Source: Sphingomonas desiccabilis
GTDB lineage: Bacteria; Pseudomonadota; Alphaproteobacteria; Sphingomonadales; Sphingomonadaceae
NCBI RefSeq assembly: GCF_004135605.1
Contig: NZ_SDPT01000001.1
Location: 744,001 to 808,000 of the forward strand
Direction: 5' to 3'
Length of the DNA stretch: 64,000 nt
The notes beneath the pieces were generated by a model, which was given only the letters and a program-made list of their open reading frames with translations, ran no database searches and was not told the origin of the DNA. This document shows positions 26,832-35,990 of this stretch, piece after piece (within the stretch, counting starts at the first letter, position 1; every line of letters begins with the position of its first letter). A program made the translations under genes and the position numbers.

Positions 26832-27245
26832 TTAGCGGACGCGGGTCCAGGTCTGGGTCTTGCACAGCGGCACGAACACGCAGCCGCGGACCTTGAGCTG
26901 GTTGGCGCCGACCGGCGTCACCTTGGCGCTGTAGGTCTTGCCGTCGTCGGCATTGTAGATGGTGCCGTCGACCCATTCCTTGCCGTTGGACTTGAACCCG
27001 CCCAGGATCTGCATCCCCTTGAGCGGCCGGCTGCGAAGCTGCGGATTGCTGTTCTTGACGTCCTTGAGCGTGGGGTCCGTGCGCAGGTGATCGGAACTGA
27101 TCAGGCGGCCGCAGATCGACTCTCCGCAGCGGCTGATCTCCACGATCCCGTTCTTGGTTTCGGCTTTCCAGCGGCCGAGGGCTGCGTCCTGCGGCTGGGG
27201 TGCGGCAGCGACCGCCGCCGCGGCGAGCAACATCGTCAGCATCAT
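26832..27245 (-). CDS. DUF2147 family exported protein
   Basis: A 137-residue protein with a signal peptide (L-T-M-L-L-A-A-A-A-V-A-A-A) and the DUF2147 core: G-R-W-K-A-E-T-K-N-G-I-V-E-I, then G-W/G-F-K-S-N-G-K-E-W-V-D-G-T-I-Y, ending C-K-T-Q-T-W-T-R-V. The family forms a small beta-barrel in the periplasm; function is unknown. The ATG at 27245 has an ideal AGGAGAGG site. It lies 32 bp upstream of the porin gene, so the two likely form an operon. Confidence 0.9.
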   Translation of the reverse strand: MMLTMLLAAAAVAAAPQPQDAALGRWKAETKNGIVEISRCGESICGRLISSDHLRTDPTLKDVKNSNPQLRSRPLKGMQILGGFKSNGKEWVDGTIYNADDGKTYSAKVTPVGANQLKVRGCVFVPLCKTQTWTRVR

Positions 27246-27610
27246 CGTTCCTCTCCTTACGCTCGCCTGTGATGGCAAGTCGTGTCCCGCCTTCGCCAGC
27301 GCCTCCGGACTATTGGTGCCGGTGGCTGACGAATGCGGAAGTTACGTGCACGCTACGGTACCGGCGCCGGCTGTCAACCCTCGTAACAGGGGTTCTTCGA
27401 TCAGGACACGCGGTCCGTGCCGGAATGCCACAGTTGCGCCCGCGCAGGCGGGCTGCGGATCGGAAAGTTAGTCGAAGGTTAGGCCAAGACGACCCGCCGC
27501 AGCGGTGTCGGCGGGCATGTCGGGGAGCGGGGGCAGGGGAGGATGCGATCATGGTGCCAGGAGAGCAGATGGCAGCCGTGTAGGACAGCTAGCGGTCGCG
27601 CGCGGGCCGT
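27246..27610. other. Intergenic region between DUF2147 gene and guanidinium exporter
   Basis: About 365 bp without a convincing gene. It should hold the promoter of the DUF2147-porin unit. A degenerate family A palindrome sits at 27438-27453 (GCCCGCGCAGGCGGGC), and a small hairpin AACCC/GGGTT is near 27378-27395. I see nothing else. Confidence 0.5.
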
Positions 27611-27928
27611 TCAGCTCCCGGCGAGCTTCATCAGCGCCAGGCCGCTGACGATCAGCAACGCGGCGATCAGGCGCATGGGGCTGGCGGACTCGCCCAGCAC
27701 CAGCACGCCGATCGCAAAGGCGCCGATCGCGCCGATCCCGGTCCACACCGTATAGGCGGTGCCGAGCGGCAGCGACTTCATCGACCAGGAGAGCAGGCCG
27801 AAGCTCACCAGCATGCCCGAGATGGTGACGACGCTGGGCCACAGGCGGGTGAAGCCGTGCGACTGCTTCATGGCGGAGGCCCAGACGACCTCGAACAGAC
27901 CCGCGATGATGAGAACGATCCAAGCCAA
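27611..27928 (-). CDS. Guanidinium exporter of the SMR family (Gdx/SugE)
   Basis: A 105-residue small multidrug resistance protein with four hydrophobic helices. The essential Glu lies in G-L-F-E-V-V-W-A, and the G-F-T-R-L-W-P-S segment marks the Gdx (formerly SugE) subtype, which exchanges guanidinium for protons across the inner membrane. The start is a TTG at 27928, placed 5 bp after a GGAGG site, which gives the normal family length. An in-frame ATG 17 codons upstream is less likely. A hairpin with an ACGG loop just upstream resembles half of a guanidine-II riboswitch. Confidence 0.88.
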   Translation of the reverse strand: MAWIVLIIAGLFEVVWASAMKQSHGFTRLWPSVVTISGMLVSFGLLSWSMKSLPLGTAYTVWTGIGAIGAFAIGVLVLGESASPMRLIAALLIVSGLALMKLAGS

Positions 27929-27952
27929 GGCAACCTCCGGAAGACTGAGGTG

Positions 27953-27966
27953 CCGGGCCGTCCCGG
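27953..27966 (-). promoter_or_regulatory. Guanidine-II (mini-ykkC)-like hairpin upstream of exporter
   Basis: On the transcribed strand the sequence CCGGG-ACGG-CCCGG forms a 5-bp stem capped by ACGG, 25 nt before the start codon. Guanidine-II riboswitches consist of two such hairpins with ACGR loops and control gdx/sugE genes. I could find only this one, so the assignment is tentative. Confidence 0.4.
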
Positions 27967-28103
27967 TCTTGATGCCCATGATGGGGCGGGAACGTGGTCG
28001 CCGCAGGGGGGGAGATAGCGGTGGGGACGGGCGGGATCAATGGGGGGGGGGGCTCGGGTGCGCGCGCGTGAGCCGTCGCGAGGGCCCCGTGCGGTAACCC
28101 TAG

Positions 28104-28123
28104 GCTCCCGCCTCCGCGGGAGC
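28104..28123. repeat. Family A palindromic repeat, left flank of low-G+C island
   Basis: GCTCCCGCCTCCGCGGGAGC is a near-perfect palindrome (8-bp arms, 4-nt loop). The same element recurs at 51892 and 62561, and in the opposite orientation with small changes at 28968, 43417, 51951 and 62496. Here it lies just left of the low-G+C gene. Confidence 0.85.
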
Positions 28124-28288
28124 ACGTTGGGGAGTTGGGCGCGCGGATCTCGTAAGTTCTGTCGCAGGAAAGGGCGTTTAGGTCGTAGACTCATCAAGCC
28201 AAATGTCTGGAAACGCCCCGTTGCGGACGTTCCTTGGATCGGCTCTATAAGCTCGATAAGCCGTTCGTATCAGGGCGAGACTAAGGCT

Positions 28289-28831
28289 GTGCTAACAAAC
28301 CAACTCAAGGCAGCGACAGTGGGCTTTGCTATCACGGTCGCGCCCTTAGCTATCGTCGCAGTAGCTCAGAATGTCCTTATGCCACAAGTCGTTGCGGTTG
28401 TACAAGAGGTGGTTAGTGATGACCAAGCTTGGATGGTTGCATCATTGCGCAGCGAGTGGCTGCGCATGCACACTATTGTGGTGATGCTAATAGCCATTTA
28501 CTGGCTTCTAACAGCGCTATTCGGACGAGGGCAGCTGTTGAGCTCAAAGGCTGCAAATCTAAGCCTCGCCCTATGCGTCTTCACCTATTTGACGATGACT
28601 ATTTACTTTACCTTTTTCCAGCGGCCTGATGACCTAAGGGGTGTATGCCCTTTCTTGAGTATCTCTGATACGGATGCACCTAGCTTCGCCTTTGATGGCC
28701 GATCATCTTGCGGTCATTTTATTTACGCGGCTCACCAACTGCTAATTCTAGGGATGTTGGGGCTGGTCGTGCCGCTCACTGGAAGCCTGATAGTCCGGAT
28801 AGTCTCATCCCGCCGTGCCAGATTTGCTTGA
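28289..28831 (+). CDS. Hypothetical membrane protein on low-G+C DNA
   Basis: I do not recognise this protein. From the GTG at 28289 it has 180 residues with four hydrophobic segments: about 12-34, 67-85, 97-117 and 148-170. Two Cys-containing loops and a polar loop lie between the last two (C-P-F-L-S-I-S-D-T-D). Base composition is about half G+C, against about two thirds around it, and codon use includes TTA, ATA and AGC that neighbours avoid. This strongly suggests acquired DNA. No phage or transposase gene accompanies it. The start is uncertain, as no strong ribosome-binding site is seen. Confidence 0.6.
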   Translation: MLTNQLKAATVGFAITVAPLAIVAVAQNVLMPQVVAVVQEVVSDDQAWMVASLRSEWLRMHTIVVMLIAIYWLLTALFGRGQLLSSKAANLSLALCVFTYLTMTIYFTFFQRPDDLRGVCPFLSISDTDAPSFAFDGRSSCGHFIYAAHQLLILGMLGLVVPLTGSLIVRIVSSRRARFA

Positions 28832-28967
28832 GTATGACAGCCCTCCAACGTTTGTCGAAGGGAGCTCCCCACCCAAAATCGGCCGTTCAGCGCTCGATCT
28901 AGGGGATCGTCGTTCATTGGTTCACAACTTGCTTTTGGCGATCGCGAGACGTGCCGCGCCCGCGCGT

Positions 28968-28987
28968 GCTCCCGCGCAGGCGGGAGC
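28968..28987. repeat. Family A palindromic repeat, right flank of low-G+C island
   Basis: GCTCCCGCGCAGGCGGGAGC lies in opposite orientation to the copy at 28104, 844 bp away. The two ends facing the island read GCAC and GTGC, the same layout as the close pair at 51892/51951. Confidence 0.8.
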
Positions 28988-29052
28988 CCACGAGGCGCGG
29001 GGGCGGCGCTTGTTACCCTTCAGGCAGGTAAACGCGCAGTCGTACCGCTCGT

Positions 29053-29144
29053 ACCCCGGCGGAGGCCGGGGTCCTGTTGGGAAGTGGCGGATGGGGCGCG
29101 CTACTGCGACGGCGCCGCAACTGGGCCCCGGCCTTCGCCGGGGT
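29053..29144. repeat. Inverted pair of family B palindromic repeats
   Basis: Two copies of the ACCCCGGC-GAAG-GCCGGGGT palindrome face each other: 29053-29072 and 29126-29144. Copies of family B also lie at 43528, 43603, 51818, 62427 and 62632. This pair sits between the low-G+C gene and the etfA terminator, so nothing here is likely to be coding. Confidence 0.85.
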
Positions 29145-29205
29145 ACGGTGGTAGGGTGTGGGGCGGGCGTCCCGCGTCTGCCGGTCCGCGTCACGCGTAA
29201 ACGAA

Positions 29206-29227
29206 GGGGCGGGATTGCTCCCGCCCC
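29206..29227 (-). terminator. Intrinsic terminator of the beta-oxidation/etf operon
   Basis: A 9-bp perfect stem GGGGCGGGA/TCCCGCCCC with a 4-nt loop lies just after the etfA stop. On the minus strand it is followed by TTCGTTT, a partial T-run. Confidence 0.75.
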
Positions 29228-29234
29228 GTTTCGG

Positions 29235-30170
29235 TTACAGCTTCTCGGTCAGCTCGGGCAGGATCTGGAAGAGATCGCCGACCAGGCCGACGTCGGCGAC
29301 CTGGAAGATGGGGGCGTCCTCGTCCTTGTTGATGGCGATGATGGTCTTGCTGTCCTTCATGCCCGCGAGGTGCTGGATGGCGCCCGAAATGCCGACCGCG
29401 ACGTAGACGTCGGGGGCGACGATCTTGCCGGTCTGGCCGACCTGATAGTCGTTGGGCGCGAACCCTGCGTCCACCGCGGCGCGGCTGGCGCCGATCGCGG
29501 CGCCGAGCTTGTCGGCGAGCGGCTCGATCAGGGCGTGGAACTGCTCTTCCGAACCCAGCGCACGGCCGCCGGAGACGATCACCGCGGCGCTGGTGAGCTC
29601 GGGACGGGCGGACTCCTGGGTCTCGGCACCGACGAAGCGCGACTTGCCCTGGTCGCCCGGCGCGGTGACGGGTTCGACGCTGGCGCTGCCGCCTTCGGTC
29701 GCCGCCTTTTCGAAGCCGGTGGCACGCACGGTGATGACCTTCTTGGCGTCGCTCGACTGCACGGTCGCGACCGCGTTGCCGGCGTAGATCGGGCGCACGA
29801 ACGTGTCGGCGCTCTCGACCGCGACGATGTCGCTCACCTGCATCACGTCGAGCAGCGCTGCGACGCGCGGCGCCACGTTCTTGCCGATCGAGGTGGCGTT
29901 GGCGAGGAAGGCATCGTGGTCGGCCATCAGCGGCACCACCAGCGCTGCGACATTCTCGGCGAGCAAGTTGGCATAGGCCGGATCGTTGGCCAGCAGCACC
30001 TTCGACACGCCCGCAACCTTCGACACGGCGTCGGCGGCCTGCACGGCGGCGTCGCCGCTGCCGGCGACCAGCGCGACCACGTCCCCCAGCTTGGCGGCTG
30101 CGGTGAGGGTGGCCAGCGTCGCGTCCTTCACGCGGCCGTCGAGCTGTTCGACCAGTACCAGCACGCTCAT
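29235..30170 (-). CDS. etfA: Electron transfer flavoprotein subunit alpha
   Basis: EtfA (311 residues) binds FAD and, with EtfB, carries electrons from acyl-CoA dehydrogenases to ETF-ubiquinone oxidoreductase. The C-terminal FAD domain has G-G-R-A-L-G, the [15 protein letters not shown] motif, G-I-S-G-A-I-Q-H and the final [10 protein letters not shown]. It overlaps etfB by 4 bp and is the last gene of the long operon that starts at 37126. Confidence 0.97.
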   Translation of the reverse strand: MSVLVLVEQLDGRVKDATLATLTAAAKLGDVVALVAGSGDAAVQAADAVSKVAGVSKVLLANDPAYANLLAENVAALVVPLMADHDAFLANATSIGKNVAPRVAALLDVMQVSDIVAVESADTFVRPIYAGNAVATVQSSDAKKVITVRATGFEKAATEGGSASVEPVTAPGDQGKSRFVGAETQESARPELTSAAVIVSGGRALGSEEQFHALIEPLADKLGAAIGASRAAVDAGFAPNDYQVGQTGKIVAPDVYVAVGISGAIQHLAGMKDSKTIIAINKDEDAPIFQVADVGLVGDLFQILPELTEKL

Positions 30171-30916
30171 GCGATCACTCCCAGGCTCTTGATCTTGTCG
30201 ACCAGCGCGTCGACGCTGTCGACCTTGACGCCGGCAGCGCGCTTGGCGGGCTCCTCCACCTTGAGGACGCTGATGCGCGGCGAGAGGTCGACGCCATAGT
30301 CGGCGGGGGTCTTCTGCGCGAGCGGCTTGGACTTGGCCTTCATGATGTTGGGCAGCGAGGCGTAGCGCGGCTCGTTCAGCCGCAGGTCGGTGGTGACGAT
30401 GGCGGGCAGCGGCAGCGCCACCGTCTCGAGGCCGCCGTCGACTTCGCGCGTGACGTTGGCGGTGTCGCCTGCGACCTCGAGCTTGGAGGCGAAGGTGCCC
30501 TGGCCCCAGCCGAGCAGCGCGGCCAGCATCTGGCCGGTCTGGTTGTTGTCGTCGTCGATCGCCTGCTTGCCGAGGATCACGAGCTGCGGCTGCTCTTCCT
30601 CGACCACCTTGGCGAGGAGCTTGGCGACGCCGAGCGGTTCGGGACGCACGTCCGAGGTGATGAGGATGGCGCGGTCGGCGCCCATTGCGAGGGCGGTGCG
30701 CAGCGTGTCCTGCGCCTTGGGCTCACCGATCGAGACGACCACGACCTCGGTCGCGACGCCCTTTTCCTTCAGGCGAATGGCTTCCTCGACGGCGATCTCG
30801 TCGAACGGGTTCATGCTCATCTTGACGTTGGCGAGGTCGACCCCCGACCCGTCCGCCTTCACCCGCGGCTTCACATTATAGTCAAGCACCCGCTTGACCG
30901 GCACCAACAGCTTCAT
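30167..30916 (-). CDS. etfB: Electron transfer flavoprotein subunit beta
   Basis: EtfB (249 residues) has the AMP-binding family motif (V-P-V-K-R-V-L-D near the start, then [11 protein letters not shown]) and the recognition-loop region [19 protein letters not shown]. The ATG at 30916 is the family start. It overlaps both the upstream monooxygenase and downstream etfA by 4 bp, so all three are translationally coupled. Confidence 0.97.
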   Translation of the reverse strand: MKLLVPVKRVLDYNVKPRVKADGSGVDLANVKMSMNPFDEIAVEEAIRLKEKGVATEVVVVSIGEPKAQDTLRTALAMGADRAILITSDVRPEPLGVAKLLAKVVEEEQPQLVILGKQAIDDDNNQTGQMLAALLGWGQGTFASKLEVAGDTANVTREVDGGLETVALPLPAIVTTDLRLNEPRYASLPNIMKAKSKPLAQKTPADYGVDLSPRISVLKVEEPAKRAAGVKVDSVDALVDKIKSLGVIA

Positions 30917-31815
30917 GTGTTCCTCTCCCAAGCACGGGCATAGCCCGCGATCAGATCCGTGCAGATGGCCGCCGCCGGGCGGATGGCGTCGACGGCGCCC
31001 ACGCCCTGTCCGGCAGACCAGATGGTTTTCCACGCCCGCGCCTCTTCGGCGAGGTCGAGCGTCGGCGTCTCGCCCGGCTGCCAGCCATTGGCCTCCAGGC
31101 TGGGACGCAGGAAATTGGCGCCGACGCCGGTGACGGCGGCGGTATGGACGACATCGGCAGCAGAAGAACCGATCATCATCGCCTTTTGCTCCGCACCGGC
31201 GAGGCTTTCTTCCGAGGCGATGAAGTGGCTGCCGAGATAGGCGAAGTCTGCCCCCAGCATCTGTGCCGCAGCGATGTGGCGTCCCTCCGACATGGCACCG
31301 GCGAGCGCGAGCGGCCCGTCGAAGAAGCGGCGGATTTCCGCCACCAGCGCGAAGGGACTGAGGGTGCCGGCATGGCCGCCGGCGCCCGCCGCCACCGCGA
31401 TCAGCCCGTCGACGCCGGCTGCGACCGCCTTTTGCGCGTGGCGGGTCGAGATGACGTCGTGGAAGACGAGCCCGCCATAGCCGTGCACCGCGTCGATCAC
31501 TTCGGGCACGAGGCCGAGCGAAGTGATCACCAGCGGCACGCGGTGGCGGACGATCGCGGCCAGATCCTCCATCAGCCGCGTGTTGCTGCGATGGACGATC
31601 AGGTTGACGCCGTACGGCGCACAGCCGTCATCGAGTGCGCCCTCGATCTCCTCCAGCCAGGCGACGAAGCCTTCCGTGGTGCGCTGGTTGAGCGCCGGGA
31701 AGGTGCCGACGAGCCCCGCCCGGCAGCAGGCGGTGACCAGCGCCGGGCCGGAGATCAGGAACATCGGCGCCACGATCGCAGGGATCGCGAGCCGCTGTTC
31801 CCAGGCGGGGGGCAT
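30913..31815 (-). CDS. Nitronate monooxygenase family FMN enzyme
   Basis: A 300-residue TIM-barrel flavoprotein of the 2-nitropropane dioxygenase family. It has the N-terminal [10 protein letters not shown] motif, the catalytic His region [11 protein letters not shown] and the FMN phosphate-binding loops near A-L-A-G-A-M and G-A-D-F-A-Y-L-G-S. Members oxidise alkyl nitronates; related proteins are enoyl reductases such as FabK. Its place between fadE and etfB with a 4-bp overlap suggests a link to acyl-CoA turnover rather than nitronate detoxification, an inference from context. Confidence 0.88.
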   Translation of the reverse strand: MPPAWEQRLAIPAIVAPMFLISGPALVTACCRAGLVGTFPALNQRTTEGFVAWLEEIEGALDDGCAPYGVNLIVHRSNTRLMEDLAAIVRHRVPLVITSLGLVPEVIDAVHGYGGLVFHDVISTRHAQKAVAAGVDGLIAVAAGAGGHAGTLSPFALVAEIRRFFDGPLALAGAMSEGRHIAAAQMLGADFAYLGSHFIASEESLAGAEQKAMMIGSSAADVVHTAAVTGVGANFLRPSLEANGWQPGETPTLDLAEEARAWKTIWSAGQGVGAVDAIRPAAAICTDLIAGYARAWERNT

Positions 31816-31832
31816 CGTCACGCCGGTGCCCT

Positions 31833-33623
31833 TCAGAAGGCGTCCTCGGCGAGCGCCATCGTCGAGCGCTTGCCGGACTTGATCGCCAGGAAGGCGGCGG
31901 TCGCCTGCGGCAGGATGCGGTCGAAGAAGAAGCCGGCGGTGGCGAGCTTCGCCTTGTAGAAGCCCGCCTCGTCGGTGCCCTCGGCCAGCCGCTGGCCTGC
32001 GATGCGCGCGCTCTTGAGGAAGCAATAGCCCATGCCGACGAGGCCGAGGAGGCGCAGATAGTCGGTGGCGGCCGCACCGGCCTCTTCCGGGTCCTTCATG
32101 CCGCGCTGCGCGATCATGCCGGTGGCGAGCTGGAGCGCGCCGAACGCCTGGCGCAGGCCCTGCGCCATCGGCTTGATCGCCTCTTCGCCTTCATGCGCGT
32201 CGAGGAACGACGACACAGGGTGGAAGAAGGCGCGCAGGTTGCGACCCATGCGGGCCGGCATCTTGCGGCCGACGAGGTCGAGCGCCTGGATGCCGTTGGT
32301 GCCTTCATAGATCATCGCGATGCGGGCATCGCGGACATATTGCTCGACGCCATGTTCGCGGATGTAGCCGTGGCCGCCATAGGTCTGCACCGCGAGGTTC
32401 GCCGACTCATAGCCGAGGTCGGTGAACAGCGCCTTCACGACCGGCGTCATCAGCGCGATGAAGTCGGTGGCGCGGGCGCGCACTTCCGGATCGGCCGAGG
32501 CCTTTTCCGCATCCAGCGCACGGCTGACCCAGCCGCCGAGCGCGCGGCACCCTTCCGTATAGACGCGCGCCGTCATCAGCATGCGGCGGACGTCGGGGTG
32601 GACGATGATCGGGTCGGCGGGGAGGTCAGGGCGCTTGGCACCGCCGAGCGCACGGCCCTGCAGGCGCTCGCGCGCATAGGCAACAGCGCTCTGATAGGCG
32701 GCCTCGCCGATGCCCAGGCCCTGGACGCCGACCGACACGCGCTCGGTGTTCATCATCGTGAACATCGCGGCCATGCCCTTGTGCGGCTCACCGACCAGCC
32801 AGCCCACGGAGTCGTCGAAGTTCATCTGGCAGGTGGCCGACGCCTTCATGCCCATCTTGTGCTCGATGCCGGCGACGGTGACGCCATTGGCATTGCCGAG
32901 CGTGCCGTCAGCATTGGGCAGGAACTTGGGCACCAGGAACAGGCTGATGCCCTTAACCCCAGGAGGCGCGTCCGGCATGCGGGCGAGCACCAGGTGGATG
33001 ACGTTGTCGGTCAGGTCGTGGTCGCCGGCCGAGATGAAGATCTTGGAGCCGGTGACGCGGAAGCTGCCGTCCTCCTGCGGCACCGCGCGCGTGCGCAAAA
33101 GGCCGAGGTCGGTGCCGCAATGCGATTCCGTCAGGCACATCGTGCCCGACCATTCGCCCGACACCATCTTGGGCAGATAGGCCTGCTTCAGATCGTCGGA
33201 GGCATGGCCCTCGATCGCAGTGGTCGCGCCGTGGGTGAGGCCGGGATAGAGGCTGAACGACACGTTGGTCGCGCAGATCATTTCCTCGACCAGCTTGTTG
33301 ATCGATTCCGGCAGGCCCTGGCCACCCCATTGCGGGTCGGAGGCAAGCGCCGCCCAGCCGGCTTCGCGGAACTGGTCATAGGCCGCCTTGAACCCGGCGG
33401 GGGTGCGGACCACGCCGTTTTCGATGCGGCAGCCCTCGATATCGCCGGGCGCGTTCAGCGGCAGCAGGATTTCCTGCGCCATGCGGGCGGCTTCCTCCAG
33501 CACCGCGTCGAGCAGGTCGGGCGTGAATTCGGCGTGGGCGGCGAGATCGCCGAACCCGTCGTCGCCGTGCAGCTCGTGCAGCACGAAGCGCATGTCGCGC
33601 AGCGGGGCTTCGTAGACTTGCAT
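31833..33623 (-). CDS. Acyl-CoA dehydrogenase (FadE-type)
   Basis: This 596-residue acyl-CoA dehydrogenase catalyses the first step of beta-oxidation. The longer form has an extra C-terminal domain. Visible motifs are M-C-L-T-E-S-H-C-G-T-D-L-G, the G-S-K-I-F-I-S-A-G-D-H region and the catalytic Glu in Y-E-G-T-N-G-I-Q-A-L-D-L. The ATG at 33623 follows a GGAAAGGAG site. The FAD is reoxidised by the EtfAB encoded in the same operon. The preferred chain length cannot be told from sequence alone. Confidence 0.93.
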   Translation of the reverse strand: MQVYEAPLRDMRFVLHELHGDDGFGDLAAHAEFTPDLLDAVLEEAARMAQEILLPLNAPGDIEGCRIENGVVRTPAGFKAAYDQFREAGWAALASDPQWGGQGLPESINKLVEEMICATNVSFSLYPGLTHGATTAIEGHASDDLKQAYLPKMVSGEWSGTMCLTESHCGTDLGLLRTRAVPQEDGSFRVTGSKIFISAGDHDLTDNVIHLVLARMPDAPPGVKGISLFLVPKFLPNADGTLGNANGVTVAGIEHKMGMKASATCQMNFDDSVGWLVGEPHKGMAAMFTMMNTERVSVGVQGLGIGEAAYQSAVAYARERLQGRALGGAKRPDLPADPIIVHPDVRRMLMTARVYTEGCRALGGWVSRALDAEKASADPEVRARATDFIALMTPVVKALFTDLGYESANLAVQTYGGHGYIREHGVEQYVRDARIAMIYEGTNGIQALDLVGRKMPARMGRNLRAFFHPVSSFLDAHEGEEAIKPMAQGLRQAFGALQLATGMIAQRGMKDPEEAGAAATDYLRLLGLVGMGYCFLKSARIAGQRLAEGTDEAGFYKAKLATAGFFFDRILPQATAAFLAIKSGKRSTMALAEDAF

Positions 33624-33668
33624 GTCGATCTCCTTTCCGGCCGGGTGCCCGAGCACCCGGCGGCAAAA

Positions 33669-35990
33669 TCAGTTGCGCAGCGGCTTGCCGGTTTCGAGCA
33701 TCTGCTCGATGCGGGCGACCGTGCGGCTATCGCGGACGCGGGTCATGAAGCCCTTGACCTCCAGCTTGAGGAGATCCGCTTCCTTGACCGTGTCGACCAG
33801 GTCGGCCTCGCCGCCGGTGAGCACTTCCGCGAGGCTGTCCGACACGACCAGGTCATAGTCGGTGGCGATGCCGCGCTTGTGGAAGCCCTCGGCCGCCATG
33901 CGCAGCGCCAGGCGGCCGCTGGCGCCGGGCAGCTTGAACTCGGGCGGGGCCGGCGGGGTGTAGCCGTCGACCAGCGACAGTGCCTTCGCCTTGGCATCCG
34001 CGAGCAGCCGGCTGCGGTTCATGGTGATGCCGTCCTTGGCCCGCAGGAACATCAGTTCCTTGGCCTCGGCCGCAGACTTGGAGACGGTGGCAGTGCTAAC
34101 CGTCTCGAACACCTTGGCCACCGCGGGCATCGGCCCCTTGGGGAGCTGGCCCGACTGCTGCCAGCGGTCGATCATCTCGCCATTGCCGCCCCAGCCCGGG
34201 ATCAGGCCGACGCCGGTTTCGACGAGGCCGATATAGGTCTCGGCATGCGCCTGGACCGCATCAGCGTGGAGGACGATCTCGCAGCCGCCGCCCAGCGCCA
34301 TGCCCGCAGGCGCGGCGACGACGGGGAAGGGGGCGTATTTCAGCGCCTTGAGCGCCTGCTGCCCGGCCACGACCAGCGTCTGCACCTCGCCATAGGCGGC
34401 GATGTTCAGCGCGAAGAGCGCGAGGCCCAGGTTGGCACCGGCCGAGAAATGGCTGCCGTCATTGTAGATCACCAGCGCCTTGAACCGATCCTTGACGATC
34501 GGGATCGCCTGCTGGATCAGCTTCATGACCTCGCCATCGAGGGCGTTCATCTTGCCGGTGAACTCGATGCAGGCGACGCCGTCGCCCACGTCCCACAGTG
34601 CCGCCGAGCCGGTCTTGGCGAGCGGTTCGCCGGCGCGCTTGATATCCTCGAGCATCAGCACGCCGTCGGGGCGGACGATGTCGTGATAGGCGCCGTCGAG
34701 GCCGAAATACTGGCGCTTGCCGCCTTCGACCCGATAGAAGCTGCCGCTGCCGACCTGTTCCAGCAGCGCCGGGACCGTGCGGCCCTCTGCCTTCAGCCGC
34801 TCGACCAGCTTGGCCGCACCAATGCGGTCGACCAGCTCGAACGGCCCGAACTTCCAGTTATAGCCGAGCTTCATCGCGTCATCGATCGCGACAATGTCGT
34901 CGGCCGCTTCGGGCACCAGCATCGCCGCGTAGCTCAGCACATGGCTCAGCACCGTCCAGGCGTACTCGCCGACCTTGCCCTTGACGCCGAGCAGCTTGCC
35001 CAGGTCCCGGTCTGCGCCCGAGGGCAGCGACGCAGGCTTGCGGCTGTCGTGATACTCGCCGGTCTTGAGGTCGATCGACTGCTTGACCTTGCCGCCGTTC
35101 GAACGGTCGAGGCGGTAGAAGCCGCCCTTGCCCTTGCGGCCCGTATAGCCTTCCGCGATCATGCGATCGACGAGCGGCAACGGGCGCACGGTGTCGAAAT
35201 AGGGATCGCCCTGCGACAGCGTGGACGTCAGGCTCTTGGACAGGAGCGGCATCAGGTCGATGCCGACGAGGTCGACCAGCCCGAAGATGCCGGTCTTGGG
35301 AACGCCCATCGGCTTGCCGCCGATCTGGTCGGCTTCCTCGACGGTGAGGCCCTGGTCCATCGCCGCGTTGATCGCGACCGCCAGCCAATAGGTGCCGACG
35401 CGATTGGCGATGAAGCCAGGCGTATCGTGCGCGGGAACCACGGTCTTGCCGAGGCTGCGGTCGGCGAAGTCCGACACGCGCGCCACCAGCTCGGGGTCGC
35501 TGTCCGGGCCGGCCACGACCTCGATCAGCCGCATGTAGCGTGGCGGATTGAAGAAGTGGGTGATGAGGAAGTCGCGGCGGAACTGGTCCGAACGACCTTC
35601 GACGAGCTGGCCGAGCGGGATCGTCGAGGTGTTGGACGATACCGCGGTACCGGGACGCTTGGCCGCTTCGATCCGGGCATAGAGCGCCTGCTTCAGGTCG
35701 AGCCGCTCGACGATCGCCTCGATCACCCAGTCGCACTCGGCGATGCGGTCGAGATGGTCGTCGATGTTGCCGGTCTCGACCAGCTTGGCCGCACGCTTCG
35801 ACATGAAGGGGGCGGGGTCGGTCTTGAGCAGCTTGGCCACCGCGCCCTCGGCCACCGCATTACGGTTCGCCTCGTCGCGGACGATGTCGAGCAGCAGTAC
35901 CGGCACGCCGGCGTTGGCGACCTGGGCGGCGATGCCGGCACCCATGGTGCCGGCGCCGATCACGCAGACCTTACAGATGGGCTCGCTCAT
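33669..35990 (-). CDS. 3-hydroxyacyl-CoA dehydrogenase/enoyl-CoA hydratase fusion
   Basis: A 773-residue bifunctional beta-oxidation enzyme. The N-terminal half is the NAD-dependent dehydrogenase (V-C-V-I-G-A-G-T-M-G-A-G-I-A near residue 8, T-H-F-F-N-P-P at about 150). The C-terminal third is the hydratase (F-S-A-G-A-N-L-G-L, then G-G-G-C-E-I-V-L-H-A-D and E-T-G-V-G-L-I-P-G-W-G-G). This order is the reverse of E. coli FadB. The ATG at 35990 is in the conserved place and overlaps the thiolase stop by 4 bp. Confidence 0.93.
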   Translation of the reverse strand: MSEPICKVCVIGAGTMGAGIAAQVANAGVPVLLLDIVRDEANRNAVAEGAVAKLLKTDPAPFMSKRAAKLVETGNIDDHLDRIAECDWVIEAIVERLDLKQALYARIEAAKRPGTAVSSNTSTIPLGQLVEGRSDQFRRDFLITHFFNPPRYMRLIEVVAGPDSDPELVARVSDFADRSLGKTVVPAHDTPGFIANRVGTYWLAVAINAAMDQGLTVEEADQIGGKPMGVPKTGIFGLVDLVGIDLMPLLSKSLTSTLSQGDPYFDTVRPLPLVDRMIAEGYTGRKGKGGFYRLDRSNGGKVKQSIDLKTGEYHDSRKPASLPSGADRDLGKLLGVKGKVGEYAWTVLSHVLSYAAMLVPEAADDIVAIDDAMKLGYNWKFGPFELVDRIGAAKLVERLKAEGRTVPALLEQVGSGSFYRVEGGKRQYFGLDGAYHDIVRPDGVLMLEDIKRAGEPLAKTGSAALWDVGDGVACIEFTGKMNALDGEVMKLIQQAIPIVKDRFKALVIYNDGSHFSAGANLGLALFALNIAAYGEVQTLVVAGQQALKALKYAPFPVVAAPAGMALGGGCEIVLHADAVQAHAETYIGLVETGVGLIPGWGGNGEMIDRWQQSGQLPKGPMPAVAKVFETVSTATVSKSAAEAKELMFLRAKDGITMNRSRLLADAKAKALSLVDGYTPPAPPEFKLPGASGRLALRMAAEGFHKRGIATDYDLVVSDSLAEVLTGGEADLVDTVKEADLLKLEVKGFMTRVRDSRTVARIEQMLETGKPLRN

